Source: Flavobacterium soyae
GTDB lineage: Bacteria; Bacteroidota; Bacteroidia; Flavobacteriales; Flavobacteriaceae
Reading direction: 5' to 3'
NCBI RefSeq assembly: GCF_021245985.1
Contig: NZ_JAJQXA010000001.1
Span: forward strand, 248,001 to 312,000
DNA length: 64,000 bases
A model generated the notes under the pieces. That model was not told the origin of the DNA. It saw nothing but the letters and a program-made list of their open reading frames with translations, and did no database searches. The translations under genes were made by a program, and so were the position numbers. Positions 17,104 through 25,741 of the stretch are shown here, in pieces; within the stretch, counting starts at the first letter, position 1, and each line of letters starts with the position of its first letter.

Positions 17104-18588
17104 TTATTTTACTTCTTGCATTAACCTTCTAATTAATGGAGTCAAAACAATCAATACAATACCCGCAATAAGCGAATATACAGCTAATTGATAGTATCCA
17201 TCTGTATAAGCAATAAGCTTAGACATTAATGTTGTACCTGTATTTGCATCAGATATTTCGGCTCCTAATTTTCCGGCAGCAAATTGCCCGAAAGCACTTG
17301 AAAGAAACCATAATCCCATCATCATTCCAAACAAACGTTTAGGCGATAATTTTGTAATTACCGACATTCCGATCGGGCCGATACACAATTCTCCAAGTGT
17401 ATATACAAGATATCCTAAAGCAAAAACATCCAAAGAACTTAATCCATCTTCATTTACAAAAAATCTTGCACAGTAAAAAATAAAGAATCCTGCAGCCAGC
17501 AAAATAAATGACAATCCGAATTTAATAACGGTATTAGGCTCAATTTTTCGCTTGTACATGAATATCCATAACAATCCTACCAATGGACTAAAAATAACAA
17601 CATACAATGAGTTAATACTATTATTTACCACATTTGGATCAATGTAAAAAAACAACATTTTGTTAGACAAATTATCTTTTGCAAACAAAGACAAGGATCC
17701 TCCTGATTGTTCTGAAATTGCCATAAACATAAAATATCCAAAAATAAATACAAATGCAGCCAAAAGTTTTCGCTGTTGTTTTCCATCCTTTAACATTATC
17801 AGTTCATATGCAAAATATCCTACTGCAACTATTCCCATAGTGTACATGAAATACTCTGTAAAATCTGAGTTGATAACCATTATATATACTAATGGAACAA
17901 CGACAAAAGACCCCACATAAACTGCAATTTCATATAAATTACGTTTTTTAGGCGCATGATTTTCTAACGGAGAATTTCCAATTGGCGCTAAATGTTTTTT
18001 CGTTAGAAGAAAAGTTATGACACCAATAATCATAACGATTGCCGCTGAAAGAAAACAAAGGCTCCATGAATAGTTCTTTCCTAAGTAAATAGGAATTGCA
18101 CCGCCAAGCATTCCGCCAATATTAATTCCTGCGTAAAACAACCCGTAACCTGCGTCACGACGACCGTCATTTTCATGATACAACTCTCCTACCATTGACG
18201 AAACATTCGGCTTAAAAAAACCTGTTCCAATAATAGAAAGTGTTATGCCGTAATAAAAGAAATCATGCGGAGAAGCCGCAATCAGCAAATTCCCCAAAAT
18301 CATTACGATTCCTCCAAAAAAAAGTGATTTTTTAAATCCTAAAATTTTATCGGCAAAAATACCTCCAATAAAAGTAAACGCATAAACAAAAGCCTGAATC
18401 GCTCCGTATTGTAAATTTGCTTTTCCTTCCAGTAAACCTAATTGATCTACCATAAAAAAAGCTAAAACCCCTCTCATTCCGTAGAAACAAAAACGTTCCC
18501 ACATTTCAACCAAAAACAAGTACCACAATTGTTTTGGGTACTTGCCTTTAAAATTTTGAATTTCCTCTAAAGTGATTTTATGCTCCAT
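17104..18588 (-). CDS. POT/PTR family peptide:proton symporter 1
   Basis: A 494-residue inner-membrane transporter of the POT family (di-/tripeptide uptake with protons). The ExxERF motif (EMWERFCFYGMRG) in helix 1 and the FYAGINIGGMLG motif in helix 5 identify the family; about 14 hydrophobic segments. It starts one base after the stop of the second POT gene, so the two are surely co-transcribed. With the upstream dipeptidyl peptidase, it would import the small peptides that enzyme releases. Confidence 0.93.
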   Translation of the reverse strand: MEHKITLEEIQNFKGKYPKQLWYLFLVEMWERFCFYGMRGVLAFFMVDQLGLLEGKANLQYGAIQAFVYAFTFIGGIFADKILGFKKSLFFGGIVMILGNLLIAASPHDFFYYGITLSIIGTGFFKPNVSSMVGELYHENDGRRDAGYGLFYAGINIGGMLGGAIPIYLGKNYSWSLCFLSAAIVMIIGVITFLLTKKHLAPIGNSPLENHAPKKRNLYEIAVYVGSFVVVPLVYIMVINSDFTEYFMYTMGIVAVGYFAYELIMLKDGKQQRKLLAAFVFIFGYFMFMAISEQSGGSLSLFAKDNLSNKMLFFYIDPNVVNNSINSLYVVIFSPLVGLLWIFMYKRKIEPNTVIKFGLSFILLAAGFFIFYCARFFVNEDGLSSLDVFALGYLVYTLGELCIGPIGMSVITKLSPKRLFGMMMGLWFLSSAFGQFAAGKLGAEISDANTGTTLMSKLIAYTDGYYQLAVYSLIAGIVLIVLTPLIRRLMQEVK

Positions 18589-18589
18589 A

Positions 18590-20275
18590 CTATCTTACTC
18601 CGTGCATCATTTTTTTCAACAATGGAGTCAAAGCAAATAATACAATTGCCGCGATACCTGTAAGAACAACAAATACCATAAAGAACTCATATAAATTATG
18701 AATCTCAAATCCAGCAAAAATAGGGTTTTGAGCACTAATTTGATGTTTATCTAATAATGCTAACTGCTCAGCAGTTGGCGTAATTGTTTTATCTAAAACC
18801 GCCTGAAGATCAATACCTAGTTCTTTTGCTTTTGCAAATTTATCTCCGGTTGCAGGTAAAATAGAACCTAAAGTTCCTCCTAATGCATAACCTGATGCGT
18901 TTGATAAGAAAAACACTCCGTACAATAACGAAGCAAAACGTTTTGGAGACAATTTACCAACTAAAGACAAACCAATTGGAGATAAACACAACTCAGCACA
19001 TGTATTTAAGAAATATAATAAAATTAACCATTTTACAAGTAATAATCCTGAAGTTCCTAAGAATGATACCTGAGTAGCAATCATAAAGAAACTTATTGAA
19101 ATAATTACTAATCCGGCAGCTAATTTTACCGGCGAAATTGGTTCTTTATCTCTTGCTCTTAAGAAATCCCAAAGAACACTAAAAGGAACTGCCATTACTA
19201 CAACAAAAAGTCCATTAAAAATCTGAACCATCGATGGCGGCATCAGCCAGCCAAAGAAATGTCTGTCGGTTTGATTATCAGCAATAAAAGTCAATGAAGA
19301 ACCCGCTTGTTCAAACGCTGCCCAGAAGAAAACGATAAAAAACGAAACGATATAAATTACAATAATTCTGTCTCTTTCAATTTTAGTTAATGATGTATCA
19401 GAAATAATTAATCCGGCTAATGCCAAACCGCTGGAATAAATCAAAGTGTAAATTAAATTCTGACCTACTGCATAATGAAAAAAGAATCCTAAAGCGATAA
19501 ATGCAGCTCCTGCAATTACTAATGATTTAGAAGAGAAATTTGCTTTTTGTGCTTCTCCTTCTTCAAAATCTTCTGCTACATTTTTAGAAGGCAAACCTCC
19601 CAATGGTCTTCCTTCTGGAGAAACCACATATTTGTTTTTCAAGAAATAGAAAAGAACAGTTCCAATAAGCATCGCTCCTGAAGCCGCCATGAACCCCCAT
19701 CTAAAAGCATGAATATCCCTAACTCCTCCTGCATCTTTTACATCTCCTAATAAAGGACAAATAGACTGCCCTAAGAAAGCTCCCATGTTAATTCCCATAT
19801 AGAAAATAGTGAAAGCTGTATCTAGTTTAGTTTTTTCCTGTTTTGGATACAAACTTCCAACCATACTAGAAATATTTGGTTTGAAAAATCCGTTACCAAA
19901 AACAATTACGCCTAAACCACAGTACATAATAGCTTTAGCCATTTCTAAATTAGATTCAAAAACACTTCCGCTGGTAAACAATAACATTTGACCAATTGCC
20001 ATTAATAATCCGCCTAACAGGATACAGTTTCTGTTTCCTAAAAAACGGTCGGCAATAAAACCTCCTAACATTGGAGTTAAATAACAAAGTCCAAGGAAAC
20101 CTCCATAAATTAAAGACGCTTCTTCTTCCTTCATTAATAATGAATTCACAAGAAATAAAGTTAATAAAGCTCGCATTCCATAAAAATTGAATCTCTCCCA
20201 CATCTCCGTTCCAAACAATACCCAAAGTCCTTTTGGATGCGCAGTTTTTACTTGAGTTTCTCCCATATTATTCAT
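18590..20275 (-). CDS. POT/PTR family peptide:proton symporter 2
   Basis: A 561-residue paralog of the neighbouring transporter, with EMWERFNFYGMRA in helix 1 and FYMGINMGAFLG in helix 5. It is longer because of an insertion before the last helices (about 470-515, with LDKTITPTAEQLALLDK), probably an extra-membrane loop. Start at 20275, with MGETQV at 20266 as an alternative. It follows the dipeptidyl peptidase gene by 26 nt. Two POT proteins in tandem may differ in affinity or peptide size. Confidence 0.93.
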   Translation of the reverse strand: MNNMGETQVKTAHPKGLWVLFGTEMWERFNFYGMRALLTLFLVNSLLMKEEEASLIYGGFLGLCYLTPMLGGFIADRFLGNRNCILLGGLLMAIGQMLLFTSGSVFESNLEMAKAIMYCGLGVIVFGNGFFKPNISSMVGSLYPKQEKTKLDTAFTIFYMGINMGAFLGQSICPLLGDVKDAGGVRDIHAFRWGFMAASGAMLIGTVLFYFLKNKYVVSPEGRPLGGLPSKNVAEDFEEGEAQKANFSSKSLVIAGAAFIALGFFFHYAVGQNLIYTLIYSSGLALAGLIISDTSLTKIERDRIIVIYIVSFFIVFFWAAFEQAGSSLTFIADNQTDRHFFGWLMPPSMVQIFNGLFVVVMAVPFSVLWDFLRARDKEPISPVKLAAGLVIISISFFMIATQVSFLGTSGLLLVKWLILLYFLNTCAELCLSPIGLSLVGKLSPKRFASLLYGVFFLSNASGYALGGTLGSILPATGDKFAKAKELGIDLQAVLDKTITPTAEQLALLDKHQISAQNPIFAGFEIHNLYEFFMVFVVLTGIAAIVLFALTPLLKKMMHGVR

Positions 20276-20301
20276 TAATTATTTAGGTTAATATATTTAG
20301 A

Positions 20302-22473
20302 TTATAAATTTTCTTTGATGAAATTAGTCATTTTATTATAAAGCTGAACTCTCGTTTTTCCGCCATAAATACCGTGGTTTTTATCTGGATATATTTGAGA
20401 TTCAAATTGCTTATTAGCCTGGATTAATGCTTCCATCATTTGCATTGAGTTCTGCACATGAACGTTGTCATCACCAGAACCATGAATCAATAAAAACTTA
20501 CCTTTTAATTTATCAACATGGTTTATAGGAGAGTTTTGATCGTACCCGCTTGTGTTTTCCTGCGGAGTCTGCATGTATCTTTCTGTATAAACACTGTCAT
20601 AAAATCTCCAGTTTGTAACCGGAGCAACAGCGATTGCCATTTTAAATACATCATTCCCTTGGAAAATACAGTTAGAAGCCATAAAACCTCCATAACTCCA
20701 TCCGAAAATTCCAATTCTTGAAGCATCAACATAAGGATACGCTCCAATTACTTTTGCAGCATCAATTTGATCTTCAACTTCGTATTTTCCTAATTCTTTC
20801 TGTGTTACTTTTTTAAAATCAGCACCTTTAAAACCAGTTCCTCTTCCGTCAACACAAGCTACGATGTAACCTTGCTGCGTAAGAGATAAAAACCAGTAAT
20901 CATCGCTGTTGTTCCAATCGTTGTTTACCTGCTGTGAACCAGGACCAGAATACTGATACATGAAAACAGGATATTTTTTAGAAGGATCAAAATCTTTTGG
21001 TTTTAAAATCCATGCGTTCAATTCGTTTCCTTTAGCCGTTTTTAAAGCAAAGAATTCTTTTGCAGGAAGGTTATACGTTTTTAATTTATCAGCAAGAGCC
21101 TGATTATTTTCGATAACCTGAATTTCTTTTCCTGTTTTTGCTTCGTTTAAAGTATACGTTGTAGGTACTAAATTACTTGAGAATGTTGTAATAAAATATT
21201 CAAAATTAGGGCTGAAAGTTGCTGCGCTTGTTCCCACTTTTGTAGTTAAACGGGTTTTGTTTTTTCCGTCTAAACCAATTCTGTAAATATCTCTGTTGAT
21301 AGAACCATTTTCTGTAGATTGGTAGAAAATAGTTTTTGTTTTTTCGTCGAAACCGTAGTAAGAAACAACTTCCCAGTTTCCTTTTGTAACCTGATTTTTA
21401 AGTTTTCCGGTTTTATCATACACATAAATATGATTAAAACCGTCTTTTTCGCTTGTCCAGATAAAACTGTTATCTTTTAAGAAAGTCAAATTATCTGTAA
21501 CATCTACGTAAGCTTTGTCTTTTTCATTCAAAACTACTTTTGCAGCAGCTATAGTTCCGTCAATAAATAATAAATCAAGATTATCCTGATGACGGTTTAA
21601 AACCTGTGCAGACAATGTATTGCCATCATTTGTCCATTGTAATCTTGCAATGTAGAAATCATTATAATTTCCTAAATCTACTTTTTTAGACGCATTTCCT
21701 GCTGCATCATAAATATGTAATGAAACTTCAGAATTTTTTTCTCCGGCTTTAGGATACTTAAACGTTTCGATTGTTGGATATAAATCTTTTTTGAAGATTG
21801 ACATCGAAAACTCAGGAACCTGGCTTTCGTCAAAACGAATGTAAGCTAATTTTTTACTGTCTTTACTCCAGTCAAATGCGCGGACAAAAGCAAATTCTTC
21901 TTCGTAAACCCAGTCCGTAATACCATTAATGACTGCGTTTTTCTTTCCATCAGTAGTAACTGCTGTTGATTTTTTTGAAGCTACATCATAAACATATAGA
22001 TTGTTTTCTTTAGCATAAGCAATCTTAGTTCCATCTGGAGAAAAAGTTGGCTCCTGAATTTGAAAATCAACAAGTTTTGTTAATGATTTGGAAGCGATAT
22101 CGTATAAAAAATAGTCTGCTGTAAAAGAGTGACGGAAGATTTGATTAGAATTACAAGCAATTAAAATCTTTTTTTCTGAAGCATCGAAGGTATAGCTGTC
22201 AATTCCGTCTTGAAGTGCTGCGTGGTTTTTAGTATCAATAAGGTTCGATACTTTTTTTAGGGTTGCAAAATCGTATAAATCAATCTGCATTGTCTTGCTG
22301 GCCTGATCAACATTTAAGACCGTATATTGATTTGTGTTTTTTAACGATTGCAATTCGTCCATTCCTTTTGTCCGAAATGCCCCGCCATAAATATTTTCGA
22401 CCGTTATTTTTTGCTGCCCAAAAACCGATGCAACTATAAATAAAAGTACTACACTAATTTTACTTGTATTCAT
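20302..22473 (-). CDS. Dipeptidyl peptidase IV (S9 family)
   Basis: A 723-residue exported serine peptidase that removes N-terminal dipeptides, usually after Pro or Ala. Signal peptide to about residue 20; beta-propeller domain about 40-450 with the substrate-clamping DWVYEEEF motif; C-terminal alpha/beta-hydrolase with nucleophile Ser in GWSYGGFMAS, Asp in HGSGDDNVH and His in DKNHGIYGG. First gene of a minus-strand peptide-use operon with two POT transporters and probably a thioredoxin. Confidence 0.95.
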   Translation of the reverse strand: MNTSKISVVLLFIVASVFGQQKITVENIYGGAFRTKGMDELQSLKNTNQYTVLNVDQASKTMQIDLYDFATLKKVSNLIDTKNHAALQDGIDSYTFDASEKKILIACNSNQIFRHSFTADYFLYDIASKSLTKLVDFQIQEPTFSPDGTKIAYAKENNLYVYDVASKKSTAVTTDGKKNAVINGITDWVYEEEFAFVRAFDWSKDSKKLAYIRFDESQVPEFSMSIFKKDLYPTIETFKYPKAGEKNSEVSLHIYDAAGNASKKVDLGNYNDFYIARLQWTNDGNTLSAQVLNRHQDNLDLLFIDGTIAAAKVVLNEKDKAYVDVTDNLTFLKDNSFIWTSEKDGFNHIYVYDKTGKLKNQVTKGNWEVVSYYGFDEKTKTIFYQSTENGSINRDIYRIGLDGKNKTRLTTKVGTSAATFSPNFEYFITTFSSNLVPTTYTLNEAKTGKEIQVIENNQALADKLKTYNLPAKEFFALKTAKGNELNAWILKPKDFDPSKKYPVFMYQYSGPGSQQVNNDWNNSDDYWFLSLTQQGYIVACVDGRGTGFKGADFKKVTQKELGKYEVEDQIDAAKVIGAYPYVDASRIGIFGWSYGGFMASNCIFQGNDVFKMAIAVAPVTNWRFYDSVYTERYMQTPQENTSGYDQNSPINHVDKLKGKFLLIHGSGDDNVHVQNSMQMMEALIQANKQFESQIYPDKNHGIYGGKTRVQLYNKMTNFIKENL

Positions 22474-22616
22474 TATAATTATTTTAAATATAAAAAGAGC
22501 CCAATTTTAGTGAAAAAAATAAACATAATACACATTTTAAGTGTTAAATGTTAAAAAAAATAACGATTGCGTACCTCCATGTTTGAAATAGATTACAATC
22601 AAAACTCTTAAAATAG

Positions 22617-22624
22617 TATCTTTG
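22617..22624 (+). promoter_or_regulatory. Promoter -7 element of the HMG-CoA reductase gene
   Basis: TATCTTTG, 29 nt before the ATG at 22654, in the spacer that diverges from dipeptidyl peptidase IV. Confidence 0.55.
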
Positions 22625-22653
22625 CAGCAACATTATTATTTAATATATTGAGA

Positions 22654-23967
22654 ATGAACAACGCTGTTGCCGGATTTTCTAAATTATCCAAAAAAGAAAA
22701 AATTGACTGGATCGCCAACGAATATTTTTCGACTCCCGGAGAGGCTTTAAATATTATAAGAAATTACTGGAATTCAGATGAAAAGCTCCAACAGCTTCAT
22801 GATGAATTTATTGAGAACACAATTACCAATTTATATATCCCGCTTGGAGTTGCACCCAATTTTTTAATCAACGGAAAATATAAAACAATCCCAATGGCAA
22901 TTGAGGAAAGCTCTGTTGTCGCAGCAGCATCAAAAGCAGCAAAGTTTTGGGCTGCACGAGGAGGTTTTAAAGCCACTATAATTGATACAGAAAAAATTGG
23001 CCAGGTTCATTTTAGTTTCAATGGAGATGCCGAAAAACTGCAATCATTCTTTCAACAAATAAAACCTAAATTCTTTTCTGATACTCAAAGCATTACCAAA
23101 AACATGCAGGAACGCGGCGGCGGTATATTAGATATTCAGTTAAAAGACAAGTGTAATTTACTCGAAAATTACTATCAGCTTCATGCCACTTTTGAAACTA
23201 AAGACAGCATGGGTGCGAATTTTATTAATTCGTGTTTAGAACAATTTGCAGCGACTTTAAAAGAGGAATTTCTGGATTCTGCTTTATTTTCTGAAAAAGA
23301 TACGCTGACTGTAATTATGAGTATTTTATCTAATTATGTACCCAATTGTGTCGTAAGAGCCGAAGTTTCCTGCCCAATTGAAGAATTAGCAGAAAAACAT
23401 ATTACAAATCCGCAGGAATTTGCAGAACGTTTTGTTCAGGCTGTTCAAATTGCCGAAGTAGAACCTTTTAGAGCTGTAACACACAATAAAGGCATCATGA
23501 ATGGTATTGATGCAGTAGTTTTAGCAACAGGAAATGATTTTAGAGCGGTTGAAGCCGGAGTTCATGCTTATGCCTCAAAAAATGGTCAGTACACAAGTTT
23601 ATCGCACGCTAAAATCGAAAACGGAATTTTTACTTTCTGGCTTGAAATTCCTTTAGCATTAGGAACTGTGGGCGGATTAACTTCATTACATCCTTTAGTA
23701 AAATTATGTTTAGATATGCTTGAAAAACCTTCTGCAAGAGAATTAATGGAGATAACTGCGGTTGCCGGTTTAGCGCAAAATTTTGCAGCGCTGCGTTCTT
23801 TAACCACAACTGGAATTCAGGAAGGACATATGAAAATGCACCTAAATAATATCATCAATCAGTTTGAAGCTACAGACGAAGAACGTCATTTAATTAAAAC
23901 TCACTTTAAGAAAACTGCCGTTTCACATAGTGCTGTAGTTGAATTTATTGAAAGTTTAAGAAAATAA
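22654..23967 (+). CDS. mvaA: Hydroxymethylglutaryl-CoA reductase
   Basis: A 437-residue class II-type HMG-CoA reductase, producing mevalonate from HMG-CoA for isoprenoid synthesis. The four catalytic residues can be placed: Glu84 in MAIEESSVVAAAS, Lys in THNKGIMNGIDAV, Asp in ATGNDFRAVEAG and His in EGHMKMH. The ATG at 22654 was preferred; an in-frame TTG at 22648 would add two residues. The next gene, 115 nt on, is a GHMP kinase of the same pathway. Whether the enzyme runs in the biosynthetic direction is inferred from the other mevalonate genes in the window. Confidence 0.95.
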   Translation: MNNAVAGFSKLSKKEKIDWIANEYFSTPGEALNIIRNYWNSDEKLQQLHDEFIENTITNLYIPLGVAPNFLINGKYKTIPMAIEESSVVAAASKAAKFWAARGGFKATIIDTEKIGQVHFSFNGDAEKLQSFFQQIKPKFFSDTQSITKNMQERGGGILDIQLKDKCNLLENYYQLHATFETKDSMGANFINSCLEQFAATLKEEFLDSALFSEKDTLTVIMSILSNYVPNCVVRAEVSCPIEELAEKHITNPQEFAERFVQAVQIAEVEPFRAVTHNKGIMNGIDAVVLATGNDFRAVEAGVHAYASKNGQYTSLSHAKIENGIFTFWLEIPLALGTVGGLTSLHPLVKLCLDMLEKPSARELMEITAVAGLAQNFAALRSLTTTGIQEGHMKMHLNNIINQFEATDEERHLIKTHFKKTAVSHSAVVEFIESLRK

Positions 23968-24043
23968 AATAAATAAAAATTCCAAAAAAATATAGTCTTT
24001 AAGTAAAATTCCAAATCCCAATAATCTTTGAAATTTGGAGTTT

Positions 24044-24061
24044 ATCCCGATATTTCGGGAT
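24044..24061. repeat. Small hairpin with TCCCGA/TCGGGA arms
   Basis: ATCCCGA (24044-24050) and TCGGGAT (24055-24061) with a 4-nt loop, followed by TTGGATTTTTT. It lies in the 115-bp spacer between two mevalonate genes and may act as a weak terminator. A related hairpin with the same arms is at 32411-32426. Confidence 0.55.
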
Positions 24062-24082
24062 TGGATTTTTTAAAACTGAAGT

Positions 24083-24997
24083 ATGAACACAACCTTTTAT
24101 AGTAACGGAAAACTATTCATCTCTGGAGAATATTTAGTTTTAGATGGTGCAGATGCATTTGCATTACCAACAAAATTTGGTCAAAGTTTAGTTGTTGAAA
24201 ATGGCGAAAACCAAATAATAGAATGGAAAAGCTACGACTATGATAACAATCTTTGGTTTGAAACTTCTATTTCATTTGAAGAAGTTATTAATAATTCAGA
24301 TTCTGAGATTGAAACTGTAAAAACTACCTTAATTAATATACTTCACGAAGCATACGTTTTAAATCCTGATTTTATTCAGCAGTCTAAAGGATATAAAATT
24401 ACAACAAACCTAACTTTTCCAAGAAATTGGGGATTAGGAACATCGTCGACTTTGATTAACAATATTGCGCAATGGACAAAAATTAATGCTTTTACACTTC
24501 TTAGAAATAGTTTCGGCGGAAGCGGTTATGACATAGCCTGCGCGCAAAACAATACTCCTATTATATACAGAATAGAAAATAATTTTGTTGAACCTGTTAC
24601 TTTTAATCCGGATTTTACAAAAAATATTTTCTTTGTTTATCTAAATAAAAAGCAAAACAGCAAAGCAGCAATACATGCTTACAACAAGCACAAACATCAA
24701 AATCTGGCTAAAAGTGTTTTTGAAAACAATAAAATAACACATGCCATTTTGAATGCTAAAACTCTAAAAGAGTTTGCACATGCTGTAGAAAAACACGAAA
24801 TACATTTAAGTAATATTCTGGAAATACAAACCATTAAAGAAATCGCTTTTCCTGATTTTAATGGTACAGTTAAAAGTCTTGGCGCGTGGGGCGGAGATTT
24901 TGTAATGGTAATTTCTAAAGAAAATCCAAAAAATTATTTTGCATCAAAAGGTTATGATACAATTCTAACGTACGATGAAATGATTTTACAGGAGTAA
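24083..24997 (+). CDS. GYDIA-family GHMP kinase, probable phosphomevalonate kinase
   Basis: A 304-residue GHMP-superfamily kinase. The N-terminal GKLFISGEYLVLDGA, ATP-binding loop NWGLGTSSTLINN, the GGSGYDIACA motif that names the GYDIA family, and C-terminal AWGGDFVMV are all visible. Mevalonate kinase and mevalonate diphosphate decarboxylase are at 60-63 kb, so by elimination this would phosphorylate phosphomevalonate; that step is inferred, not shown. It is 115 nt downstream of HMG-CoA reductase. Confidence 0.85.
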   Translation: MNTTFYSNGKLFISGEYLVLDGADAFALPTKFGQSLVVENGENQIIEWKSYDYDNNLWFETSISFEEVINNSDSEIETVKTTLINILHEAYVLNPDFIQQSKGYKITTNLTFPRNWGLGTSSTLINNIAQWTKINAFTLLRNSFGGSGYDIACAQNNTPIIYRIENNFVEPVTFNPDFTKNIFFVYLNKKQNSKAAIHAYNKHKHQNLAKSVFENNKITHAILNAKTLKEFAHAVEKHEIHLSNILEIQTIKEIAFPDFNGTVKSLGAWGGDFVMVISKENPKNYFASKGYDTILTYDEMILQE

Positions 24998-25019
24998 TTA
25001 ATTTTATCAAAAACTAAAA

Positions 25020-25460
25020 TTAAAAATTTACTTTCTGATCACTAACATGTTCTGCTTCCAGACGTCGAACTTTTTCGTTTTCCTGTTCATTCGATTTGAT
25101 AAGCGTGTTGTGCAGGCGTTCGGCCATTTTTTCTATACTATTCGTAATAGAATCATAAACCAATTCCATTCTGCGATGTTTTTCTTCTTTTACTGCTTTT
25201 AAAACATCTTCAACAAAAACCTTATCGTACTTTTCAGCCACAGAATCGCGAGTATTAGTAAGCCTGATGACATAATCGTTACTTAATATTGTAACTTTAA
25301 AATGCTGTTCTTCATTGCTTAAATAATACTTACCTCCTAATTCATCAACATTGATGTCAGTACTGCTCACTTTCAAAAGTTCCGTAATTATTCCAAAAAT
25401 ATGATTCTCAATTTTGGAATACACTTTAGGCTTTTTTCTCAATAGATTAAACATAAACAT
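25020..25460 (-). CDS. Hypothetical protein, 146 aa
   Basis: I do not recognise this gene. The product starts MFMFNLLRKKPKVYSK (an alternative Met is two codons later), has a central beta-rich part (about 45-75, KYYLSNEEQHFKVTILSNDYVIRLTN), and a charged, probably coiled C-terminal half (about 80-140, rich in Glu, Lys and Arg). No signal peptide, membrane segment or cysteine is seen. Codon use looks like its neighbours. It is 281 nt downstream of the PpiD-like gene, beyond that gene's terminator, and convergent with the GYDIA kinase. Confidence 0.7.
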   Translation of the reverse strand: MFMFNLLRKKPKVYSKIENHIFGIITELLKVSSTDINVDELGGKYYLSNEEQHFKVTILSNDYVIRLTNTRDSVAEKYDKVFVEDVLKAVKEEKHRRMELVYDSITNSIEKMAERLHNTLIKSNEQENEKVRRLEAEHVSDQKVNF

Positions 25461-25684
25461 TAAATGCCCCAATTTTTAAAGTATTTGTTCATCATTCTCT
25501 CTCAGTTTTTATTTACATCTTGTAAACAAAACACACCTTGTTACAACTAAAATTCCGACAAATTAACTGTAATATTTTGAATATCACAAATTTTTTAAAC
25601 TATATTTCCATTATTCCTATATAGTTAAGAAAAACACATAAAGTATTTACTACAAAACAGTTATAAGAAATACTTATAAAAAGA

Positions 25685-25718
25685 AAACCCGAAACATTCG
25701 ATTGAATGTTTCGGGTTT
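25685..25718 (-). terminator. Terminator of the PpiD-like gene
   Basis: Perfect 15-bp stem (25685-25699 with 25704-25718) around loop GATT. It ends the envelope operon. Confidence 0.9.
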
Positions 25719-25741
25719 GAATATAATTTTATTTTACTAAA

